A stretch of DNA of 64,000 bases from Anthopleura xanthogrammica (taxonomy: Eukaryota > Cnidaria > Anthozoa > Actiniaria > Actiniidae). Position 1 is the first letter of the stretch. Each line of letters starts with the position of its first letter. Below are positions 13,296-25,200 of the stretch, one piece after another. Below the pieces are notes generated by a model, which did not search any database, was not told the DNA's origin, and saw only the letters and a list, made by a program, of their open reading frames with translations. Made by a program: the position numbers and the translations under genes. The stretch spans positions 10,399,486 to 10,463,485 of the forward strand of contig OZ025206.1 of assembly GCA_964019055.1 (NCBI GenBank), read 5' to 3'.

Positions 13296-16200
13296 TCATT
13301 TACCTGTCTCATCTTCCTCGTCTTCTTGCATTTCATCCAAGGGTTCCAAGGCTTTAATTTGTCTTTGCTGTTGCACTATGGGTAATTCACTGGCTTGCTG
13401 GCCTGACGTCATACTCAGGTCCAGCTTCCCTCCTTTGTTCAAGCGGTCGCATAGTAGAGCCACGTGTTTCTTTAGCTTACTGGTGTCTTTAGGCATCGCT
13501 AAGGGCGTGATACCCACTATCGATAACGATCAAAAGTATAAGATTAGGTTTATTAACAGTGGATGTAGCAAGGACCACCATCATTCATCACTATCATTAT
13601 CACCACCATCATCCATCACTTATTCACAACAGAAGTCCCGCACAGCATGCTAAAGTCTTTAAACATCGCTAGGAGCGTGATACCCACTTTCAACAAGAAT
13701 CAAAATAACCTTAGGATTATGAGTAGTGCGCGCAGCAAGAAGATAGTTGTACTATGTAATGCTTCCGTTATCATTATCATTCTTATCAACAGCAGAAGTG
13801 CTGCAAAGCATGCCAAAATCTTTAAACATCGCTAAGGGCGTGATAACCACTATCAACAAGAATCAAAATAACCTTAGGATCACGAGTAGTGCGCGCAGCA
13901 AGAAGATAGTTGTAGTATATAATACTTCCATTATCATTATCAGTAAAGTCATCCATCACTATCATCATCATCATTCTTATCAACAGCAGAAGTCCTGCCA
14001 CACAGCATGCTAAAGTCTTTAAACATCACTAAGGGCGTGATAACCACTATCAACAAGAATCAAAAGCCTTAAGCTTAGGTTTAGCATTTGCGAGTATAAC
14101 CTGCACTTACCGGCCTGATCTTTAGCACTTTTAGATAAACAAGTTCTTAGAAGATGAGAGATAGCAGCATCAGTCATTTCTTCCCAACCCTAACAATTCA
14201 AATAGAGGATTAAGTATCCAAAATGCAAATGAGATTACATGCAGGATGTTATGCTTCTGATTATAAAGTAAAAAGTGCAGATTGAAATGGAAAGAAGAAA
14301 AGAGTTCAAGAAACCATAGAACTTTTAGTACCTGATCTTCGGTTTGTGAGACAATAGGTGACATCACTGTCTCTAGAACTTCAAACTCTTTATCCGACAT
14401 GTTGGTCCATAATCTAAAACAACAATAACAAGTGTGCCATTTTTTGCCACTGTTTTCACTGCTACGCGCTGATCAAGACAACAGTCGCGACATGGACTTG
14501 AAATCGGGTAATACACTGCTGTCAGTGCTGTTAGTCAGAGTATGTAAAGGTACCGAACAATTTGTTTGATTGACGATATTCTATTGCCCCATTTCCCTGT
14601 CACGACTGTCGCAATTGTCTCAATCAGAGCGTAGCAATGGAACTTTGTTATCCGAAAATGACCTATGTAATCTGGGCTTCGTTTGGAATAAGAGAGCGAT
14701 AGGTCGTAAGGGGATTTTCCTGATTTGTGAATAACCGCCTTTTCCCGTAAAATGTGCAATGGCAAATGTTTCGTGAAAAGCAATTTCACTAACAGTCATG
14801 AATCATAATTTTCTAAAATAATTTTTCCGTGAAACGAGATTTATCGTATCCCCTTTCCAACTATTCCCCATGCGTATCCCCGTTAACAATTACCAACGAT
14901 AACCTGTATTTACGTACTTGATTAGGAAGTTAATTAACCGCGTCGCACAAGATAAGGCAACAGAACACTGCTCTATAGCCCTCTCGCATTCTTCTTCTGC
15001 CTCACTGAGAGCCAGTAACTAAAAGAGAACAAGAAACAGGTAAATATAGTAACAAGGCCTGTAGCGCGATATCCTTCTAAGGTTATTATTTTGTTTTCAG
15101 TAACTGTGTTTTATCGAATGGGAAACTTGGCCAGAATTGCGCTCACTATGGTACCACAACTGCCAAGGTTTCTAATAATATTCTAATACAAAATAGATGA
15201 AACAACCTTGTCTTCATGTGCGCCCGACAAGTGGCGTAGCGGGGACCCAGAATCTGTGGGGGCAGCTAGAATAAAAACTGATTACGGCAACAATTTTCTG
15301 GGCACGTGCCCGCCCCCCTCCCTACGCAGTGGCATTGACATCATACATCACAGAAAAAAAGGCTCGATCCAAAATTTTTAGGGGGACCCCCCTCGCTACG
15401 CCACTGCGCCCGACTGGATAAACCTCAATGCATAAGCTTGTCGTATCTAAATATTCCAGTATGTTTATTTGTGTCCCTCTAAATATAAAGCGCACTTTGC
15501 AAATGTGAATGCGAACGTTATGGGGTGCTAATATGAGAGCGTATTGATCGCGCGCGCAACAATCAATCATTCAAATAAACTTTTTTTTAAAAAAAAGATA
15601 ACATAGCATTGTCATTTGTCGTCTAAGAAAATGTTCTGTTAGCTCGATCAAAGTTGTACAATACTGCGCGTCACATACCTGTCTGTATGTCCCATCCAAT
15701 AGAGTGTCGAGGTTTGATAGAGGTGCTGGTGTCTTATCCTTGAATCTCGTTAATAATCGTCTCTGTATTGAACGAAACTGTTGTGCTCGCTGTGCTAGTA
15801 TCTCTCGGTATCGCACTTGGTGATGTCTTTGCTAGAAACAACAGAAAGATAACCCGGCCAAAAGGCTTTGTTAAAACCTTTTTAATAGGACAAGGGGATA
15901 AAGGATAAGATAAAGTAAAGACGTGGGTCACTCGAGAATGGAAGGACTCATCGGTACTACAATTTTTTTTGTTACCCATTTATGCACCGTGGAAGTTACG
16001 TGCGCAAGAATATCAACATCTCATGTTACCCCTAATAATTTTCTGTTACCCATTTATACACCTGGGTGGAAGTAGGCATCCTGTGAGTTACGTGTGCCAG
16101 AATATTAATATCTCAAGTCACCCCAATAATGTTCTGTTACCCATTCATACACCTGGGTGGAGAGATGCACCGTGTGAGTTACTGTGCAAGAACATCAATA

Positions 16201-19200
16201 TCTCAAGTCACCCCAATAATTTTCTGTTACCCATTCATAAAGCTGGGTGGAGAGATGAACCGTGAGATATCCGTGCGCAAGAACATTAGACTAAAAATGA
16301 AGCCTTATTATTACATAAAGCATCGTGTCCCAAGTCCCATGACCAATTTCTTGAATCTTTGCTCCGAAGGTTATGAAAAGCATGACTTAGCCCGCCTGGT
16401 ATAACACGAGAAAGTTTTGACTAAAAGAAATCTCACCTCGAAATGAGCATCAACCAGCTCGTAGTATTCCTGTAATGGTAATGGGCCCATGAACGACGCA
16501 CGGAATGCTACGTTATCCTGATAGAAAATTCAGACAAAACAAAATTTAGTATGGATTCTTGCGTTAGAATTACGTACACTGGCTACCTTTAGCATGCTGC
16601 ATTATAGTTTAGCTTCGGTACATACATCATTTGTTCGTCGTGCCTTATACAGTGCTGTTGTATCGAAGCTAGTCCAGAGTGCGCTTTGTTTGTGAAACTT
16701 AGAAAACACCTATACTAAAGTCGATAAAAAGAAAACGCGTTTCTTTGCAGATTTGTAACCAACTGTAAGACTCACCCTAATCTTTTTGTAATGTGCTTCG
16801 AGTCGTTTCACGAGCTCGTACAACACCAGCCACATCCCTTCAAAGGCATCACACTGTATGCGATATCTCTCTACATAAAAGACGAACATCAGAGAAAAAA
16901 GCATACATCAGTACAGAGTGCTAAATATAAAAGTAAGAAAAATAGGGCGAAGGCTTTTAGAGAACTGAGGTATACAGCATAATAGAGTACTCACACTTAA
17001 TATGTGAAACAGTACTAGCAATAACTATTGGTTTCTGTTGTTTCATCAGTGCTATTTGGTACCAATTACTGCTATTTGTAGTGTACTGTCTCACAGATAT
17101 AGGTAGTGCTTGCACTCATCGTGCATTATTTATAATAATGATATTGTATGCGCTTCCCTCTCACCAAGGCGACCCGAGTTCGAGCCCCGCTGGGCTCGGT
17201 GTCGTATGTGAGTAGAGTTGTTTGTTGGTTCTCTCCTGTGCTTCGAGGGTTTTTCCGGGTTCTCCGGTTTTTCCTCCCTCCTCAAAAATCAACTTCTAAA
17301 TTCCAATTGGAATTCAGGGCCACCTGAAAATTATCAGCCTGGTAACGGTGTACCCTGTCCAATAAAGTCGTATGGTTAGAGCAGATTTCGTATGAGTGTG
17401 AAAAGGCACGGCACACCGCACGGTTATGGCACGGCACCTAATGCCGAATGTTTTCATACACGTCACGGCACTGACACGGTCACTGCAAGGCACGGTAAGT
17501 GCCGTAAGGTTTTCATAGTCATACGAAAACTGTTCTAATACAGCTAGTATACTTTTACAATACTCACGTGATGTCTTGGATGCTAGTATGGTAACTGTAG
17601 GGCCACCGTTATACTGCACAGCTAGAGCAGACAAGGGAATGACTGCATCGTCCACCATTTCTAAAGGAAAGAAAGCTCCAGTTACTTCTACATACTAAGT
17701 ACTTCTACAAGAATGGCTTCCAACTATTTTCTTGTGATATGATGTGTAGTTACAATTATAATATAGCCTGCGCCACATTCGGACAAATACCCCGGTAAAC
17801 TTTACCGGGGTATTTATTTGTCCGGTTGTGACGCAGACTATTATAATACAGCTACGAGTTTTGATTCAGTGTCTTTTATACCCACCAGGAAATAGCTCTG
17901 CCAAGTTAACTGGAGACTTGTTTGTTTCAATAGTAAGCTGAAAAATAACAACAAAGCAAGCAATCAATAATCTTGATAACCCAAATATTAGTTATTATAG
18001 ATCGTCAGTCGCCTTTCTCGCCATCCATTCCTCCCCTCCTCTCTCTTCCTTTCCTTTCCTTCCCTTCTCACTCACTCATTCAATCATTTTTGGTTTGTTT
18101 ATCCATCTTCTATTCATTTACTCCCTCACTCAATCAATCTTTCGCTTTCATATGTTCGTTCTTTTTCCATTTTTATTCTTTCTTGTCTTACCTTGTAAGT
18201 CGCATTCTTCATGGGCTGGGCACCCTTACAGACCAGATTTAAAGGCAGCTCCACTTTTTGCTGTGCCACACGAGGAGCATCTATAATGAGAAGCAATTTA
18301 ACCAAAAGTTATAAGCGTCGCACTGCCCATCTAAATAAAAATCCGAGGTACCACAGAGGTCATGGTCATGGCCATCCTGCGTAATCTGAAAATGTCTAGA
18401 AAGTACTCATCGGGAGTCACCAAGAGAGCCGAGATATCGTCGATTTTACACCCACCACGCAGTAATAAAAATATATACTTAATATATACAACTAGATTTA
18501 CATTTCAAAAATGGCTGGTGAAGGTTTTGTTGCATGTTGCTTGTTGCATGCTGCTGAAATGTATTATATTCATATGAAAATAATGTCAGCACAGAAGAGA
18601 GTATGCTGTAAGAACCTGCAGACAAACTTTGAGAAAATCCCATATTGTTGTGACCTTTAGTTGCTCCATACTCCATAATCACCCATACTGCATTTCGGGC
18701 TTGGTATACAACATGCAACAAAACCTTCACCGATTTTTTTCTGAAATAACTGTGTATTTTATACAATTTATACTATATGTGATACCTGAACTAGTTAAAT
18801 AAGTAGCAGTGATGTGAGCATCAAGATTCGATGGAATCATTCCTCCACGAGAATAGAATGACACCTCTGCCACAACAGGCTCATTTCGATCACCTAAAAT
18901 GTACAATAATATTAGAAATATATGATTTTATTCCCATTTGCTTGGTTGTAGATCCCGAACATATTGCCCTAAGAGGAAACAAGCATACACGGAAGGGATC
19001 AGTGGCGTAGTGAAGGGGGAGAAGGGAGGTACCCCCACCCCCCCCCCCCCCCCCCCCAAAGCTTGTTCTCGGCACCAAAACTTCATTAATTCATGCGGGA
19101 TTCCTGTGTTGTGGATATGGCAGGAAAATAGTACATCCCCCTCTATGATCGAGACTTCGTTACGCCACTGCAAGGGATTATTGTTAAAACCTGTACGTTC

Positions 19201-22200
19201 AGGGATTACTTACCAATAACAGGGAACACAATCGATGACCTGCTACACATGATTGGCGCACTGGCGTTGATGCTCAAAACAACGTTTTCTATTGGTCTGA
19301 GGGCTTGAGACTCCAGCATGATCTAAACATTACGAACATGATATCGTAAATTATCAAGAATAAGGCCGTCACTATCAGGGATTGGTTAAATCAGGTTCTT
19401 GGCCAATCAAGGGCGAACGTATAATGATAGTTATTAATCAGTGAAGGATGCCGGTGTGCTTTTGTTAATTATTCTAAAATAAAACAAGTGACATATAACG
19501 TGCCCTTTTATTGGACAATGTGCATGATCTGCAACTCAAAAAGACCCCCCAGAATGTTTGAGCGTATTTTATGTTTGCTTGTTTGTTTTCAATAATTATT
19601 ATCATACGCTTTTCTCAGGTTCTTCCAACTTTCCGCGCATGCACCATATATCTAAATAGAATTCTCTTCCCACTCGACGGAATAACACAGCAGTTTCCTG
19701 CATCAGCCAATCCTGATAGATCAGCAAAAATGTAAACGCGCAACCCCTATTTTTAAGACAAAGCATTCACTACTTTCCATACATCGGTTCACTTCACTGG
19801 TCAAACACAACACATGAAAATTGTGATCTCCTGAGTTACTACCCTGGGTTTCAGAGGCTCTCTCGCTCCATTGCTTCTCGTTCGTGGGATTCGTTCCCGC
19901 GAGGGTACAGTTTCACACTCAGTGGCGCCTGTGGAGGACCTCTGGCACCCAGGGTACTGAGTTACCTACCGTCATAGTAATTGAAGGACAGCTATCTTCC
20001 TCTCCCTCATCACCTATAGATTGCTGAAAGACAAACAAAAGGGCTTACATGAAACTAGCACAACTATGGTTACAGTAAAGCAAGGTAACATTAGGGTATG
20101 ACTACAAATATCCAACACTTTTCCTTCCTCATACGAAATCGGTTTTAACAGCTCTACCAAGTACAAACACTGAACTTAGGCTCAGTTCAAACGTCAAACT
20201 TCACATGAGCCGTATGCATTAAAAACAATGGATAATAAGGCGGTCTTCTTTGATGTCATTAAGTTCGGCTACTGTGAAGCTCGATGTTTGACCTTAGTCT
20301 TACTGCCGTTTAAGGCAATAACAACTTTGTTAAATTCAATGTGTTTCTTGTTCATCTTCCAGATGTAAATAAGGAGTGGGTCAAACAAAGGAAAGAATTT
20401 CGTATGAGTGGGAAAATGGGGGAAATTCCTCCCTCCCTCCCTTCCTTCAATGATTTACTCAAAGGCGGATGAAGGAGATACTGTAACCCTCTCTAGTTAG
20501 TCTTTTCGATTATGAGTATTGGATGCCGTACCGAGTATGTTCTGTGAGTCAGTACCATATATGTTTCCCACTCATTTCCCAAGTACCACTTAATTATTTC
20601 AGAGCCAGAGAAAAGTCAAAAGTTTGATGTTTGGTATTAAATACAACTGAGGTGTGTAGTACTTACTGATATTTTATCTAATGTTGATGATATTTGAACT
20701 CGAATCAAAAGGTCTTCTTTTTGCTGGGTGCGAGGAAGAATCTCTGGGGAAAATAAGAAGAACAAGATGAGCTTGCAATCTAATACCAAGCCAAATATTT
20801 TTTAGAATGTGATAGAATAATATGGATTAGGTACCTGAACTAATTGTAGATTCCCTGATGATCTTCTGTAAATCTTTCATTTCACTGTCTGCTTCCTAAA
20901 CGGGAATGCAAAGAAACAATTAGTGAATGAAAGAAAAAAGGTGAGCAGCAATACACAAGTAGCTGTAATGTAGCAGAGGCAAAGGCAATGACAGTATTTG
21001 TAGTACATTGAAATATCTACTATCAGTAGTAGCACCAACAGCATAATAGGCATACCAAGGCTTGAAATTTCCACAAGATAATTGGCTAAATGCGAGTTGA
21101 AAATTACAAATATTGAGTGAAAAGAAATCGAACTCACATTTTCTCACTAGTTCTCCTTTTAGAAAATAATGACATGCAAAGAAAAATAAATTCAATCCAT
21201 TTATCTTGTAGCTGCTCAATGCACAAGATAAGTTTATCTTGTCATTAAAAAACTGAAACCTTTCATGCACAGTGGTAGTAGATGTAAGATGTAAGTAGCA
21301 TCAGCAAAAGTACAGTAGTACACGTAGTATTAGCAGCAGCAGCAGCAGCAGCAGCAGGATTAATAGTGTATGGAAGTACGTTCCTCACCTCATAGTTGAT
21401 ATCTCTAGCTTCAGGTGCAGGTGTTACCATCATGGATGGATCTGTACCTAAGTAGGAGCACTGCAGAAAACCCACCTCATCTAGGGTTACTATAACACCT
21501 TCAATGTTTCTAATAGAAAAGAAAATTCTTTAAATACTGTGTGACCACTAGAAATGAAAACAATGTATTCCAACTCTGGTCAGTCAAGACAATCAGAGAC
21601 CAGCAGAAAACAATAGCAATATTGAGTTCTTTTTATTCCCATGAGAAAAAGACAGTGCCTATAGATAAGCAATAGCTGTTCTCAAACAGTCAATGTTTCC
21701 TGATTGGTTCGACTATCCAAAGTTGGAATGCATTGTTTTCATTCCACATTTTGATTGATTCTCAGGTTCTCGCTGTCTCAGCAGCTATGGTTATAGTAGT
21801 TGCAAAGTAACTACTTTCAATAAGAAGAACATTAGGAACAATGACCAGGTTTCTTAAAACTAATTTAGCAATATCTAGAAAATACTCACGAAAATGTTGC
21901 TACTTTCGTTGCCACTGGGACATGAGGTAACTGTGCTGCCCATGTGAGTGTTACATCTTGGTATACTAACAAAGATTTTGTGTGGGTCCCTACCAACATG
22001 CTAACACTTCCTTCTTTCGCTGTCAAACAAAACCAAGAAACATTAGCAAGAACTGATCATGTTGTATTACTTAATACCCTAAGTTGTGATCAGAATTTAA
22101 GATGCAAAGTTCAAGAAAATGCCCATACATTGCCACTGGGAAGTGAATAGAAATCCCACAGTATGTGAGAATGTGCCACATTGAAAAGGATAGAATGTTC

Positions 22201-25200
22201 CCTCCTCAGAGACACAACAATCCATCCCTTGAAAATCCCCCACGCACACACACACCCACACAAAAGGTATGAATATTTTCTGAAGCTAAGACCTACTGTA
22301 AGACTTCATCACATGGTAATTATTTTTTGTGGTAATGGGCTAAAGACTATAGATATGAGGATTTTCACAGCACAGTTTAGTGTCAAAATTTTCATTGTTT
22401 GAAACTTAAAGTAACATCAAAGAAACCCAACTATAAATTATTCAGAATGTGAAAAGTACAGCATCTGTAGCAAGCCTTGCAGAGTTCCCTCCTTCGACCC
22501 CCTAAACTTCATGCATACACAAGGGAGGATTGAAATTTCTTAGACACCAAGAGTACCTAGGAGTATTATTGTTTATGGAATACTGTAACTTAGCATATCT
22601 ACTGCCTCAAATACCTGATTCATAAGCCACAAATGAGCTTGGGTTGAACTCAAGTTTCTTCATAAATCTGATTGTACCATCATCTTTAAGGCAAAATATA
22701 GACCTTTCCCCTGTAGTAAAGAAATCAATGTAATTCATCAAAAGAATTCATTGTAAAAGATGCAGCCTTAAATGCAAAAGGGTAAATTAAAGTGATGGGG
22801 CTTAGATTGCAAAATGAAGTGGATATAAAAGGAAGTAGGGGAGGGACTACAGCCTCTAAAGCTCTTCCAATGCCTCAGTCCCCGGACCCAACACCATTGC
22901 TATAAAAGAGCTAAATATCTGCTTCAAGATGGTACAATATGCAGATAAATAAATTGTGGTTATAAAATGAGGTATAATTATTAGGCCTGAATGTAATTTA
23001 GGCCAAGTTAAAACTGAGCCTAACTGGTCAGCATTTTTGCCCCTGGGCACATGGTGGGACCCATCCTGGTTCAGAGCTACTGGCTAGTCCTTGGCTACTG
23101 GCAGTCCTAGCATTGTGGCAGCTTGTTGTTGTGACAAGCATATTATTTTTCGGCAAAAAAATGTTCCCTCCTGCCCACCTCTCAGAACTTGATAAGGGTA
23201 AGTATAGGACATGGTAAGTATTTCCACCTTTCTTAGGTGTGATGGGTGCCAGTTGGGTAGTGTACTGTGGCCTGATTGCCATGGTCACCTTGACGGACAG
23301 GCTGGTTAGGCACAAACAGCCCTCACACCCTGGCACTCAACCCAAACTTATCACTATGATGAGTTTTAATGGTACATTACCTAAAACGACAATAGATAAC
23401 GGTGTAGTTTGACTACCAAAGATCTGCATGTCTATAGTATTTTCACCAATATTAGTGCTCCAGTCAACCTAAAAGGGATTTAAAATAGCTAATCAACAGC
23501 TGAGTTAGAGCAGGGAGGTGGGAGGGAGATGGAGATGAAACTGAATAAATTAGCGCGTTTTCACACCTTGATGTTCCGTACGTTTCATCGATAATCGTAT
23601 TTCATAAACTTGAGTAGTTATCTGATTAACATATATGGTAACCATAGAAACAGTCGGTGTCAGAAAATGATTTAAAACCAGATAAGAAGAAACAAAGATG
23701 GCTGACGAACTCCCACCTCCCTGGTTAGAGTCACATACAAATGTTTACACATCATATATGTGAATATAACTTCTGAATGTTACTTTTGAAGTTAGTGAAA
23801 TCTTTCTAATGTTCCTTTCTATATCAACATGTATATTATTTATTACTTTGTACATACTGTTAATTTTTTCCCTGACAATTTTTTGTTTCCAATATCTTCT
23901 TTATTATTTGCATCTGTTGCAACAGCAAGGGTCTGATATCTGAAAAAAAGAAAAGGAAACGAAAACACTTTTATTATAACTTTGCCAAACCCATGGCCCT
24001 CTTTCCATGATCTACTGTAGTTGGATCTAACCCTAAAAAAAACAACTGAAATTCAGAAAAAAAGTGATTAAAACAAGTGCAAATAAACTGTAATGACGAT
24101 TAAAATATTTATGTCTTTTAACTAAAACATGTCATATTTCTTACTTGTAAGACTCTACTGTTCTAGATGCAGTACATAATGCAAATGAGTCTGTCTTGGC
24201 AACATATGCAAGTGGACCAGGAAGTAAAAAATTAGGGATAAAACGACTAAAACCAAAGCTTTCTTGTTCAAAAAATGACAACACTCCATCCAAGGACTGT
24301 ACACAGATGAAGTCTTTGCCTGAAATAAACATTCCATAATAAATAATTAATATTAGTTTCACTGCACAGCTTGTAATAGACCTTTTTAGCTTGGGGGTAA
24401 TGTTTTTCCATTTCAGACCATGTGTCATTCTTTGTTTGAGTTGTATCCATATTCATGTGCCTTTTCATGCACAACTGTTAAACAAAGAAATGATACTCTA
24501 CAGAATGACATGTGATCTTAGAAAACCTTACACCCAAGATAAAATGGTCTAATAGTATTCCATTTTCTAAACAAAACATACAAATAACAGTACATACACA
24601 CAATGGGCCACTCTTACGAAGTGGACCAATCAGGATATAGAGGGAAAACTGGAACCAATCAGGAGAGAGTGGAATCCCAGCCAATCACAATTTTTCATTC
24701 CCATGGTTGTTGTTAACATTGAGACTTGAATTGCGCTTGCTCCTGATTGGCTCACATTTGATTGCTTTGTTTTTAATCTACATTGTGATTGGTGAAACAT
24801 GTAATAGACCATTTTCAAATTTGTAAAATACTGCTGTGTTCCTGGATTACAGACTTATTAACACAGGGTTAGCCTCATTTCAGCATCAAAATATTCACAA
24901 ATACCAACAGTAAAGTAAAGAATGCACAACTTCTACAATACAAACACTTTGAAATCCCACATCCTGTCACTGGAAGAGGTGAATATTCTAGACAATATCC
25001 AGGCTAACCTTGAGCAACAGAGAACTCAAAACTGGAGTATTAAACTGGTCTCAGTAAGTGTCTGCATTATAATTACAGCATGACTAGATTTACCTTTCAC
25101 ACCACCGAATGATCCATATGTCATATTAAAAGCACTTCTTTCTAAAATGTGTTCGTAGACCAAGTTAAGGGAATAATGGGTACCATGTTCTACTGCTCCA

